Below are positions 1-10,755 of a DNA stretch of 23,173 nucleotides, in pieces. Both the position numbers and the translations under genes were made by a program. Under the pieces are notes generated by a model that saw nothing but the letters and a program-made list of their open reading frames with translations, did no database searches and was not told the origin of the DNA. Every line of letters begins with the position of its first letter. The first letter of the stretch is position 1. Source of the stretch: Oppiella nova. Lineage: Eukaryota; Arthropoda; Arachnida; Sarcoptiformes; Oppiidae. The stretch is from positions 1 through 23,173 of the forward strand of contig CAJPVJ010000558.1 of assembly GCA_905397405.1 (NCBI GenBank), read 5' to 3'.

Positions 1-1469
1 AATCAAAACTATTAGCCATTATCATTGTGAATATATTAGACATGAAAATGAAAATAAAATTTTATTTGTCTAAATGTACATTTATTTTATAATTAAGTAG
101 TATTTAAATCAATATTAAGAACTACTTTTTAATGTTAAAATAATTTGGCATTGAATTATTGGTGTATTTTTACTGTCAATACATCAAAATCAATATAATT
201 AATGATATACCTGCAATATATGCAATTTTATATCAAATAAGATAGTTCACTGTAATAAGACAATTACAGCGAAATATCGATAAAAAATATGTCACAACAT
301 ACAAATATGTATAATATATGTATTGTAAAAATAAAATATTCATATTTAATGTATTTTAAAAATTAAACAAAATACAACGCAAATTCATTTAATTATTAAC
401 TTATTCACAAACTTTCATAAATAATAGTGATATGAGCGAGTTTATCTGTAAACAATACAATTATAATTTATTGAGTTTGTATATTATTATTGCAAACCTC
501 GTATCCCTTGAATTGGTTTATAATGAATAGTTTCCAACAATAAAAGCCAATCCTTTTCACACCTATAGTATTTTCAATACATTTTAAAACACTATATCAT
601 ATGTGTATTTTGTATTCAGTTACCATATTTTAATTATTAATGAAAAATCGCACATACCTTTGGTATATCTTGGGAACTGGCAAATTGACCTAAACTTAAA
701 TAACTTAATGACCAATAGATTTTTGACCATTATAAGGATAGGTAAGGTTAGGTTAGGTCAAGGGAAACATTTTACACTGGTCATCTGGTATATTTACCTA
801 CTGGTCATTAAGTTATTTATGTTTAGGTCAATTGGTTTTTAGGTCAATAGAGCCGGACCCGTATATCTTGCACTAATATGATAGTTTACAGGTTATATTG
901 ATTAAATAATTTAATCTAACTTACTGTACATTACATGTAATGCGCCAGTCTTAATTTATTGATATGACATTTAAAATACTTCAAACTTATATGAACAATA
1001 ACATATTGATTTTCAAAAATATTCATAGGAAAACTTAAAAATAATTGCACGCGATTTAATAATTATAATTTATAGTTTATTTCGTTTTTTAAATATATTA
1101 TTATTGTTCAGATTAAGTTTGCTTATTTTTATAACTACTGTACAATTATTAGTAATAAGAGAAATATATTTTGAAAATGTCAATTTTATATTATCCACAT
1201 GGATACTGTATGTAAAATGCATTGATATATCGATTTTCAATTACAAAGACTCTATGCCATAGAGGTTTGTATAGTTTATATCGCAACCGTCATAGAAGTT
1301 ATATATTGAATGCAATACATAGGATACAACTTTCTTAGGACTATATCACAACTGTAGTATTTGTATCTTGCTAAACTGCTAGTATTACCTGTTTGATAAT
1401 TATTTTCAAATATAATATTATTTAAACATTACTAGAGTATTATTGTATTAATATTTTACAAAATTTAAA
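1..1469. other. AT-rich non-coding stretch upstream of the receptor gene
   Basis: No convincing coding frame is present. The only open frame above 60 codons (603-842, +) lies across a hairpin and has no recognisable protein features. The sequence is homopolymer- and TA-rich apart from the hairpin at 683-833. The promoter of the receptor gene at 1470 presumably lies in the last few hundred bases, but no core element can be told apart from the AT-rich background. Confidence 0.6.
683..833. repeat. Inverted repeat, 35-bp arms (possible MITE remnant)
   Basis: The left arm at 683-717 (begins AATTGACCTAAAC) and the reverse complement of the right arm at 799-833 match at 33 of 35 positions, with an 81-bp spacer. 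The spacer includes a short run of GGTTAGGTTAGG. A folded-back DNA-transposon remnant is the simplest reading. No target-site duplication was identified, so the element boundaries are unknown. Confidence 0.6.
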
Positions 1470-2753
1470 ATGAATGCAAATAATTATTTCCAACGACAGT
1501 CTAACACCAAATTGTCAACAATTGTAATATATTTGATGAATAAAATATTTGTTATTAAACGAGAGAATTGGTACGACCCTGGTCATGCCATAACACTATT
1601 GGAAAAGTGGTGTAAAAACACGTATTTCTTGATTTGTGTGGATTTCGATGAATACGAGTCCGGATTCAAGAGTAGTGAACGTTTAGTCGTCAAAGTGTTT
1701 ATCAATATTATATCATTTGTATTTATGATCAGGTGTTTAATATTGGCAATAATATCACCTAGCAGTACCAATAAGCTATGGGTTCAGAGATTACTGTGTG
1801 ACCCGACATATATGTTGGGGAATTCACAACTAATTGGTTCGTTAGGTTTTATAACATTAACGGGTATTATTATAACAAGCATGATCTTTTATAATTATGA
1901 ATATAAAAACAAATTATACACTTTGAATGTAATCAACGATATAAAATACAAACGATCTGTTTTACCCATTAGTTACAGAAATGATCAAAAAGCTAACCTA
2001 ATATTGGGTACTTATATGAATTTATTTATCACTCCATTATTCTATGGAAATACAAGTATTTTATCATTAATTCTGATATTACCGACTATTGTGGCCTACT
2101 TTGACAATCATTATAATTACACCCTGATATCTATTATATTTTGGTCTTTTATTACAATTATAGCATCCATTAACTTTTATACCTTATTATGTATCGGCGG
2201 ATGTATTTTCATTACAATCGCCATGTATTTGAAGTACAGTTTCGATGCAATCAACAGTCGGATAACGTTTTGTGCGAAACACAAACTCAACGGAAGGCTA
2301 ATGCGAGCCATTGTTGAACACAACGCTATCACACGAACCACTCATACGTTGAATCAGTTTTTCTCAAAAGTTGTTTTCAATATATATTTTATGGCAATAC
2401 CTTGTTATCTATTAGTATTATATTCATCACAGAATCGAGAGACAAGTCAAGTGTTTAAATTATTTGCACAGTTGGGCTCTATAATATTGTTTTTGTTACT
2501 TTTCAGTCTAAACTCATTGTTCGCAATGGTATCGAAAAGCGCTCACAAATGCTATCCATTGTTGTACACAATACTAATGACACGTTCACTGAGTTAAAGA
2601 CAAAGATTGAGAATCGAGTCAATGATTAGCCGACTGTCGGGTCCTGTCATTGGTTTCTATTGTCTCGACTTATTTCCTATGAATTCCTATGAGTTCTCAC
2701 AACTAATCCTCATATCTGTCGCCAATTATCTCATTATTGTCGGTTTATTTTAA
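1470..2753 (+). pseudogene. Gustatory-receptor-like 7TM chemoreceptor, one in-frame stop
   Basis: This frame looks like an insect/arthropod gustatory receptor, a ligand-gated channel of the chemosensory neuron membrane. It opens at ATG 1470 and is rich in hydrophobic segments. The segment ending SAHKCYPLLYTIL fits the region before the last membrane span of the family. The frame stops with TAA at 2595-2597 (codon 376). The same frame then continues for 51 codons with the expected C-terminus, including RLSGPVIGFYCLDLFP and NYLIIVGLF, to TAA at 2751-2753. The full length of about 426 residues is normal for the family. No GT-AG intron of plausible size could remove the stop. It is either a recently silenced allele or an assembly error. 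The family call is based on recalled C-terminal pattern and topology. Confidence 0.72.
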
Positions 2754-2923
2754 ATTAATTAATATTATATTGTAATATTATTATAAATTGTATGTAAAAC
2801 TTGTTTAAATTTTAAAAGTGCTAGTTACTATAAAGTAAGCTCCTATTTGTAATGTGTTTAATTAATTATAATTTAAACCTTATATTGATGATCATTGTTC
2901 GTAATTATTATTGTACATAGCTC

Positions 2924-2929
2924 AATAAA
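2924..2929 (+). promoter_or_regulatory. Candidate poly(A) signal AATAAA
   Basis: AATAAA lies about 170 bp after the final stop of the receptor gene on the same strand. In AT-rich DNA this hexamer is common by chance, so only its position supports the call. Confidence 0.35.
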
Positions 2930-3161
2930 ATCAATTGCATTGTAATGGATGTTCAAACTGTGTTTAATTACATTCAATTAAAATTACAAATATTTTAACA
3001 TTGTTACATATGTAAAATTCATTATTATATTCATTTTCAATTACATAGAGCAGCTATATAAATTCATTCTCAGTTAACAATTTACTTTTGTATTTTATAC
3101 GTGTTTTATTTACTAAAGTACTTAAGCTATTAAACCACTCATCGCGAAGACATACCACAGA

Positions 3162-3344
3162 CTACCGGTTACTGTCATCCAATCGTCCATTCGTTGTATC
3201 CGCGGATCGTTTGAAGTCTCGCGAGTATTGACACAAATCGCAAATCGCGCCGAAGAGTTGTCCCTCAAGACGACTGCCATTCAGTGCCCGATATTCAAGT
3301 GGAGCCGATGTCTGCAGATGTCTAGACATTAACCGATAACTCAA
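3162..3344 (-). other. Short GC-richer open frame, unrecognised
   Basis: An open minus-strand frame of about 60 codons stands out from the AT-rich flanks by base composition. An ATG lies six codons in, giving a possible product of about 55 residues. It is charged, has two cysteines close together (ICDLCQY), and matches no family I know. It could be an exon of the minus-strand gene just upstream (3506-4115), but a poly(A)-like signal between them argues against this. It could also be a small separate gene or a chance frame. Confidence 0.25.
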
Positions 3345-3425
3345 AACCCATTACCACTCATACCATACAATCAACACTCACTTCAAACACACAAATAAAA
3401 CTCGACTTTTACTTTAAAACTGATA

Positions 3426-3431
3426 TTTATT
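3426..3431 (-). promoter_or_regulatory. Candidate poly(A) signal on the minus strand
   Basis: TTTATT on the plus strand reads AATAAA on the minus strand. It lies about 75 bp beyond the TAG at 3506-3508 that closes the open frame of the GC-rich island. This placement is what a 3' UTR would show and gives modest support to that frame being the true 3' end of a gene. Confidence 0.35.
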
Positions 3432-3505
3432 TTCCAAAAAAACAACTTTTTTCTGAACACAAAACGCCCCGAAATACCGGCGCTATCATCAGACCCCAAC
3501 CCACA

Positions 3506-4115
3506 CTACAGGGTCGGCCCATTAGCCCCATCATCTGTCGTACCCCTCCTATTGTGAAGAGCGTCTAACGGCACAGATAGGTTGAGGTAATCCAAGGGCG
3601 AACATCCGGGCCCTAGGGTGAGGTCGGGGCTCAACATCATCAGCAACCAGTTATACCGAACCCTACGGTAGACCAACAGTTCCTCGGCCTCGTGTCGATT
3701 GGGTATATCCTGAGCCCAACCCGTATGGTTGGCCCTTCCCTTCAATGCCCGCAAATCTACGCCCAAATTGACGACAAACTGTCGCATCCGTAGTATACGC
3801 AAGAGCCAGACCAGGACGTCCCCGCCCACATCATCCCCCACTGGACATACCGGTGCCCAGTAACGGTCCCACCAGTATGAGTAGCATAGGACCGCCGTGT
3901 GAGGTGAACGTAAGGGCCGGCCGATTAGTGAGAGACCGCGCCGGTGCCCGACCCTCTACCTGGGATACCGACCGGTACTTATTGCCGGGCGCCCACTCGA
4001 AAACGCCTATCACTTGATCGTCGGCGCCGGTAGGCTTGACATTGGTGAACATAGCGCGCCGGTAGTTCACCGGGTAGTTGGGAATCTCTGCCAAGTGAGT
4101 GTTTCTCTTCACTAA
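3506..4115 (-). CDS. Unrecognised GC-rich coding region, probable 3' exon(s)
   Basis: This island is clearly richer in G and C than its surroundings. A possible splice acceptor (a TACTACAG motif, AG at 4117-4116) leads into a frame open from 4115 to 3831 with no ATG at its start, so upstream exons would be needed. A second frame is open from 3955 to 3506. It is rich in tryptophan and hydrophobic residues (SYWWDRYWAPVC, VLVWLLRILRMRQF) and ends at TAG 3506-3508. Both frames are open across 3831-3955. A GTATGT donor at 3850-3845 ends the first frame neatly, but I found no acceptor that joins the two in phase. No family is recognised, and the product may be damaged or mis-read. Confidence 0.35.
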
Positions 4116-5160
4116 CTGTAGTATTTTAAAAGAGCTAATAAAATATCTTTTAATATCCTTGGGTATCGAAGGGTAATACCATTCAATTCGTGTTTATAAT
4201 TTTTAAATGACATTTTCCGCTACAAATTAATTGTTTATGGAAATATTTATTAGTACAATTAACGAGCCTTATATTTGTTTATAATTTAGCGAAGAAACTA
4301 TTTAGTTATCTATTGTCGTTATCCTGTAATTTAGTTTTGAAATATAAGAATATAAACATCCATACTGCATTAATCCTAACAGTTTGAAAAATAATTTTCT
4401 GATAATATGTCATTAGAATCATTGTAAATCAATATGACAACAATAAAAATTCATTTTAAAAACATGATAATTTCACTTTGACATCGTGTTTACTATATTT
4501 AATATATTTTCTTAAGCAGTTTTATAACATTATAACATTGGTGGTTTATATAGTCGAAAGTATGGTACAAAGTGCTTGGCACTGCCTTAATTTCCAGACC
4601 CGCCAGACCCCTACTATATCCTTTAATGACCCGCCAGACCCCTATTATATCAATATTTGACCCGCCAGACCCCTACTAAATCTATATTAGACCCGCCGGA
4701 CACGTATTATATCAATATGTAATCCAAGTGATACACATTATATTAATATCTGACTCAATAATACTTTGTTCATTATAGGAAAACATTGTAAAATTATCTT
4801 TGCTTAATATATATGTATATTAAATAAGTTTATTAATTTTATCATTAAAAATACTACTTTATAATAAAGTACGTAGTATATTTATAATACATTCATAATT
4901 AAAATATAATAATTAACTAATAATACACAATTAAACATTTAAAATGAATTGAACTTATCCAATTATAAATATTTTGATAAAATAACAATTTAATATTATA
5001 TTAGTTAAGGACTCATAATTATTAATGTACTTTAAATTTGAGGTAAACCTCTTTATTTACGTTTATAAAAATTAGCTGGTAAAATTTTGTAAATCGGAAT
5101 TATAAATTATATATCTATCTTCTAACAAAATTTTTAATTATATATAATGTGTAATATATA
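4116..5160. other. AT-rich intergenic stretch
   Basis: No gene is visible between the GC-rich island and the transposon. The only structured element is the 31-bp tandem repeat at 4597-4720. A 60-codon open frame at 4478-4660 runs into that repeat and looks like chance. Confidence 0.55.
4597..4720. repeat. 31-bp tandem repeat, four copies
   Basis: Copies start at 4597, 4628, 4659 and 4690, each opening with GACCCGCC and followed by an AT-rich half. The first three share GACCCGCCAGACCCCTA, and the fourth has drifted. This GC/AT alternating minisatellite is distinct from the surrounding AT-rich DNA. No function is evident. Confidence 0.85.
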
Positions 5161-5960
5161 TTAGGTGAAACAGAAAGTCCGTGGAATTTTTATCTTATCT
5201 TCTCATTTCAAAATGCTGAGTCAGATGACCTTGTGGTTGTTAATTATTGTAGACTAGTTATTGTAGATTAGAATAAATGGCGTTACATTTAATTGCGTTC
5301 ATCTATTTAGTTTTGGTAACCTTTTATATGAAGGCCCAAAATTTGAACCAACTTCGAGATAGTGTCACCCTCGAAGAACAAAGGGTTTTTATCAAGATAA
5401 ATGTTTTACTTGATACATTACCTCGTGTAGTTTTAGCCCAACTACAAACCGGTCTCCCAAATACTGGTTTACAACAAAGTGCAGTATACAAATGGTATGG
5501 TGATTTTAGGGATGGAAAGGGAACCGATATCACTTAACAACCAAGATCGGGTAGACAATAGACAGCCACTGATGACGAGAATAAAGAAAGGATTTGCCAG
5601 CTCATTTAGAGAGTGAAGGAATGCGAACGGAAGATTTGGTTTATGAAACTCAGTTCTCAAAATCCAGCTTACTGACACTTGAAAGAAATTGGTGCCAAGA
5701 AAATAAGGTCCAGGTGGTGCCCTAAAGAGTTAACTGGGCGACAAATGCAAGCTCGAATGAACATAGCAGGTAAACATCTTGCAAGGTATCAACGTGAGTC
5801 TGGCTTTCTTAACAAGATTATCGCGATTGATGAAACATGGCTAAAATCTTATGACCCGAGGGACTCTGAAGCTGAAAGTGAATGGTTATTACCTGGACAA
5901 AAGCCGTGAGTTTTATGAATTTGAAAATTTTGAATATATGAAAAATTTCAAACCCTCCGC

Positions 5961-6158
5961 ATTTCTATATCTTTCAACATAGGCCAAAGAAAATAAAGCA
6001 AACATTAGAGGACTGGAAGTGCATGATGATTGTGGCACTTTGGAAATCTGAAGTCATACATTTCTATATCTTTCAACATAGGCCAAAGAAAATAAAGCAA
6101 ACATTAGAGGACTGGAAGTGCATGATGATTGTGGCACTTTGGAAATTTGAAGTCATTG
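5961..6158 (+). repeat. 99-bp tandem duplication inside the mariner
   Basis: Two adjacent 99-bp copies (5961-6059 and 6060-6158) are almost identical, with one clear difference (AAATCTGAAG versus AAATTTGAAG). The unit is 33 codons long and so keeps frame. It inserts a second copy of a transposase core segment. Confidence 0.85.
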
Positions 6159-6195
6159 CATATCAGATTTTAGAGGAAGGAAAGACAGTTGACTC

Positions 6196-6683
6196 AATCA
6201 CCTATCTTAACTTTATGGAACATCGTTTACTTCCGGAAGTTACACGAAAGAAATTTAGGCGTCCCATCATCTTACATGATAATGCTAGACCACACAAATA
6301 TCGCATTGTAAGGGAGTTTTTGAAGGAACAAAGATGGGAGGAATTAGATCACCCTCCTATAGCCCTGATATGTCGCCCCCGGACATGCATGGTATTCATC
6401 ATATAAAAGCTCCACTCAAGGGAAAGGAGTTCCAAACAAAATCACCTATCTTAACTTTCTGGAACATCGTTTACTTCCGGAAGTTACACGAAAGAAATTT
6501 GGGCGTCCTATCATCTTACATGATAATGCTAGACCACACAAACATCGCATTGTAAGGGAGTTTTTGGAGGAACAAAGATGGGAGGAATTAGATCACCCCC
6601 CTATAGCCCTGATATGTCGCCCCCGGACATGCATGGTATTCATCATATAAAAGCTCCACTCAAGGGAAAGGAGTTCCAAACAA
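6196..6683 (+). repeat. 244-bp tandem duplication inside the mariner
   Basis: The two copies are offset by exactly 244 bp (TCACCTATCTTAACTTT at 6198 and 6442) and differ at about six sites. The unit spans the second and third catalytic Asp segments. Because 244 is not a multiple of three, it shifts the reading frame downstream, so the element carries this part of the catalytic core twice. Confidence 0.85.
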
Positions 6684-7011
6684 GAGATGAACTCATCCAC
6701 GACTATGAAGCTGTAATTCGGGAGGTTAACAAAAAGAAAGATTCGAAGGGGATAACGATGCTACCCGACCGCTGGAGGGCTATTACCCTTAGCAGGGGTA
6801 AATATGTCGATGAATGATATATAGCAATATTCTCTGTCATTTGTACTTTGGGAGATATATTAAAATGAATTGTTCCACGGACTTTCTGTTTCACCTAATA
6901 GTTAACGCACGAATTAATATGCCAAACAAAACCGATGGGTAGTTATAATTAATAATAGAAGTTTAATTTTATAATTAATTTTTAAATGTCCGGGATGAGT
7001 TTAGCTCTCAT

Positions 7012-7200
7012 TTATAAATCATCGATCACTTCTAATAACTCCTCTTTTTGTTGATCCAATTGTTTGCCATCTTTGTTGACAATATTCTCACAATTCTTCA
7101 GTTTTTCCAAAAGCTCCGACTTTTTGAACCGATGGATATCACCATCCCTTTCCAATCGCTCGCGAATTCCGGCACAAAACACTAAACTCATCGACCGGTG
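7012..7200 (-). CDS. Possible terminal exon encoding the Hsp70 lid of module 2
   Basis: A minus-strand frame open from 7293 to 7012 encodes IRERLERDGDIHRF and KKSELLEKLKNCENIV, then QQKEELLEVIDDL. This charged helical pattern is like the C-terminal lid of Hsp70, the part missing from the preceding frame. A donor at 7309 (TCA/GTAACA) and an acceptor at 7201 (GAGCAG/CACC) would join it in phase 0, removing a 109-bp intron and bypassing the TAA at 7295-7297. The donor is weak. The alternative is that exon 3 really ends at 7295 and this is a frame-shifted relic of the lid. Confidence 0.45.
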   Translation of the reverse strand, partial: HRSMSLVFCAGIRERLERDGDIHRFKKSELLEKLKNCENIVNKDGKQLDQQKEELLEVIDDL

Positions 7201-7294
7201 CTGCTCTCCTATGTATCTCAACGGGATTATTAGACTTAGCCGGCTGTTGTAACTGTTCAGAATTGGTACCAGTAACCTTGTTACTTTTAACATT

Positions 7295-10200
7295 TTAACT
7301 TGGTGTTACTGACGCATTGTGGATCATATCAAGCTCATTTATTATACTCCGCTGACCATCGATAATATGTTGTGTCAACGGGTGGTTTATATCTTCAAGT
7401 GTAACATCAAATTCACTTCCGGTTATGGCTTTTAACTTAGCGTTAAGCTCTATATCAAGTGTGTCCTGATTCATATGATATGTCACTTGAAGGGTACTCC
7501 AGGGTATAATGGCCTCGCTTATATAACCAAAGGTTGTTGTCTGACTCGGCCTCATAATACGGTATTCTTTAACCGGATCTCCGGCCTCTAAAAGTTTAAT
7601 TTCAATGGGAAAATCCTTCCGGCTCACTTTAATGTCAATTGATTGCGTTTTACTATAATTGAGCACGCTAACATTTTGCTGCATTAACACGCACTCGTTG
7701 TGTTCGAGTGCGTTATTCACGCGCCAATACAATTTAATCGGCATTTTCACCACTTCCCTAATTGCAATCCTCTCCAACCGGCGCTCCAGTATCTGTCCGT
7801 AATATGCCGTTCCTTTTGCAACGACATCCAGCGGGTGACACTTGTATAGTATGGGTCGGTGCGCGAAATGAGTCGTTATTTGAGCTCTAATTTCCGTGAT
7901 TCTAGCGGAGTGGCCGACAAGAAGTATTTTCGACAAATTTGTTTCACGTATTTGATGCACTCTTAACAGTTCTAAAATGTTGTACCGGAGTGTGGTAAAT
8001 GAGCTACCTGGGTCTTTCAGAGTTAGCAAATTATCTACTGTATCCGAGTCATAAGACATATATTGAATTTCAGTGTTGCTCATACTTATAAGAGCACAGT
8101 CGCAATGAGCGTTGTCAAGTGCGTATATCATAATAATTTCATTCGATTTATCGTCTATACTTTTATCTATAAGGTAGGCCATGGCGGAGGCATTTATCTC
8201 GCTAATTAGATATACCTTATCAAAACCAGCAATCTTAGCAACGTCATTAAGTATAGCTCGCTGTCTTATCCGGCAATCGGTACGTACCGTAAAAACAGCG
8301 GTATGTAACATGCCTTTCGTTTGATCTTCAGCAGCGTGTTTAATGTCCAACACCTGTAATGCCACTAATGTCTTAATATTTAGTCTATAACACTTATCCG
8401 GGTGCTTTTGGGAGGTTATGCAAACTCGCAGTGGATTATTAGCCCATTCGTTGAACGGGTATTTTTTGAGCTCCGACTCTTCCACCCACTCTTTCCCCAT
8501 GAGGTCTTTGATGTCAAACGGGAGGTAACTATCGCCCAAATACTCCTTGGCTTCGGATCCAAATATAAACGCGTTTCTATAAGCGATGCAATTGTCGATA
8601 TAATTGCTGCCATTTTTGCCATCAGGAACATTTTGTACTTTGCCATCAAAGTATGCGCCCATTAGATAGTCGCATGTGAAACAAATTCCTAAAATTTGAG
8701 TTTTAGTAGGGTGATGAAAGTTTTGCACTTTATATTGATGTATTTGATTTGACAAAATTATTTTCAATTTTTTCCCTTTTAAATCTCTAAATTTAATTAA
8801 TAGGTTGTCCTCCCAATCCTGGCTTAGTTCAGTTATGCGTTTATTTTGGGCGGCTATAGTAATTGCCATTTGATAGAGAAGTATTTTTTGTAAGCGATCT
8901 ATTGCAATGAATTGACCTGTCACTTGACCTTGAACTGAAAGGCAAAACATTTTATGCATATCCCGACAAATGTTATTGTTTATGTCAAATAATTTTAATA
9001 TTTTACTGCAATAATTATTAGAAATTTCTTTGAATATATTTGTGAATATATCTTGGCATGTGTCATCGCAATATTTTATCAAGTCAGTTTGGTATATATT
9101 AAATTCGCATGATTGCTGCAATATGTTTAATATTTCAACAGTTAATTTCTTGTGAATTTCCTCAATAAATAATTGTAAAAAGTATCCGGAATTTAATTTT
9201 TGTATTAATGTATTTCGGTATGAATTGACAGCTATATTAATAGAATTATTCGCTAATTTAATTTCACCTTTTTGAATAAATTCTAGTGCTAATTTAAAAT
9301 GTAAATATATATTATGATACATTGATGTTAATTTAGGGAGTAGATCATTATCCATTTTAAGAATCGTAGGAATCAGAACTTGTGATTGCATCTTGGTCAG
9401 TATATTATAATCAAAGAACCTCTCGGCAAGTATTCTTTGGTGACATATATCCCGGTACTTATCGCAACACTCGTATAGACACTTGTATTTATTGGCGCAA
9501 GTAGTTATCTCATTTAATAAAACAGCATGATACGTTTTATATGAAGTTTTCGATAAGTGTAGAGACTTTATGTTAAACTGACTAATAGTACTGTGGTTAA
9601 CGCGCATATATATCGTGTTATAATTATTTACAAGGTTAGCATTAATGATGTCCTGGTCGATTTCTGCCATCATATCATTGTTAAATTTTGTTACGTATTG
9701 TTTGATCAGACTCTCGTATTTCTTGGTGTTATTAAGCATTACATCTGTTATTAATCCTTTAAATACAGAATCCTCAATGTCCATAAAATTCACTAAATTT
9801 TTGTGATAATCTTTGACTAAATCTACAGGCTGTTTCTTATTAAACATTTGTTCGTGTTGTTTTAGTACTTGATCGCGTATAATTTTTGCTTGCTCAGTAA
9901 ATGTTTGAACATCTGCATCGCACGATATGTCTTTCGTAAGCTTATTCGTGTAAATTACCGACCATGTCGTGTTAAATTCACTTAGTTCATTTTCATTAAC
10001 TAGATTAGCTGTCGCGTTATATTCACTTTGACCAAGTTGATTTTGTGGTGTAGAAAAATTGTAGATATCGGTATTATGAGAGTTATACTCAGTCATTGTA
10101 TAATATAAGCCAGTGTCAACCAATTCAACATGAGCTATTTCAACCTTACATGTCATTTCACGTTTTCGTAGATCCGCCACGAATTGTGCCTGCTCAAATA

Positions 10201-10755
10201 TTTGCTTGGTATTTAGACAATTATTTGCATCCATTAAAGTCACGTTTTCAAAAGTTGACACATATTTCCCTGACACTTTAGCACTTACAGTGAAATTAAA
10301 CTCATTAGTATCATAAGTGTCCGGTGTTAAATAAATACATAGATATTTCAATTGTAAATTGGTTTTGGGCAAATGTCTAATAATATAACGTTTTATTACT
10401 GTTTTGTATGCTGATCCTTGAGTGATGTACAAACTTATGGGTAAGCGGTAACTTCTTGGTAACTCAAACTTTGCTCGATTTATTGTTTGTGGTAACTTAT
10501 TCTTTTTTAACAACATTTCTGTAATCCAATCTTTGTCATTATTAAAGTCTACCTCACATATTATATCGTGCAAAATTACCCCGCTCAACTTAATCAAAGT
10601 TTTGTGTTTTTCATAGTAATTGCTGTAATAGTGGGCACCACTGGTAATCAACTGTGAAATGTCTTTGATGTTTACGTTCGAGAATTTTAGTTTGGAGAAT
10701 TGGTTACTTTCAAGCTTTGATTTTAGATTATATTTGTTGATTATATCCCGATCAC
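7295..10755 (-). CDS. Exon 3: SBD 1, second helical region, Hsp70-like module 2
   Basis: There is no ATG near the 5' end of this frame. It starts at the acceptor TTAAG/GTGATC, and its first codons (GDRDIINKYNLKSK) continue the Hsp70 GGSTRIP segment of exon 2. A diverged substrate-binding beta domain follows (LLKKNKLPQTINRAKFELP, ISLYITQGSAYKTVIKRYI). A helical region of about 450 residues then leads to a second Hsp70 module. There GIDLGTT reads GICFTCD (near residue 1768), DLGGGTFD reads ALDNAHCD, and GGSTRIP reads GHSARIT (near 2026), while ALQVLDIKHAAED and DVAKIAGFDKVYLISE keep the fold pattern. A second short SBD ends near VTLEDINHPLTQHIIDGQR. The frame closes at TAA 7295-7297 without the usual alpha-helical lid, which is found in another frame downstream. 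Confidence 0.72.

Larger units (their letters stand above)
5277..6817 (+). pseudogene. mariner transposase remnant (DD34D)
   Basis: The transposase is recognisable but broken. The N-terminal DNA-binding part (SAVYKWYGDFRDGK) is followed by several in-frame stops between 5535 and 5680. The catalytic core shows AIDETWLKSYDP (first Asp), LHDNARPH (second Asp) and SPDMSPPD (third Asp). Counting across the frame change gives 34 residues between the second and third Asp, the mariner signature. A one-base frame change lies near 6355 in CCTCCTATAG. It is also present in the downstream copy of the 244-bp duplication (near 6600), so it came before that duplication. The C-terminal part (RDELIHDYEAVIREV to KYVDE) ends at 6817. 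The 244-bp copies differ at about six positions, which implies a fairly young duplication. Confidence 0.9.
5161..6898 (+). mobile_element. mariner-family DNA transposon, inactive
   Basis: The ends are perfect 26-bp terminal inverted repeats (5161-5186 and 6873-6898, beginning TTAGGTGAAACAG). Each is flanked by the TA target duplication typical of Tc1/mariner (5159-5160 and 6899-6900). The element is about 1.74 kb, longer than the usual 1.3 kb of mariner. The excess comes from two internal tandem duplications: a 99-bp unit (5961-6059, repeated 6060-6158) and a 244-bp unit (about 6196-6439, repeated 6440-6683). Intact ends with a broken gene mean it could be mobilised only by a transposase supplied in trans. 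Confidence 0.95.

Noticed and set aside
741-758. Telomere-like GGTTAGGTTAGG run
   Set aside because: Only about two units of the arthropod TTAGG repeat are present, inside a hairpin spacer. This is far too short for a telomeric or interstitial telomere array.
603-842. 79-codon plus-strand frame
   Set aside because: It overlaps the inverted repeat at 683-833, has no recognisable protein pattern and no splice context.
7295-10651. A separate 1,118-residue gene beginning at 10651
   Set aside because: The proposed start is TTG, not ATG. The frame extends upstream to an acceptor at 10756 and begins in the middle of an Hsp70 domain continued from exon 2.
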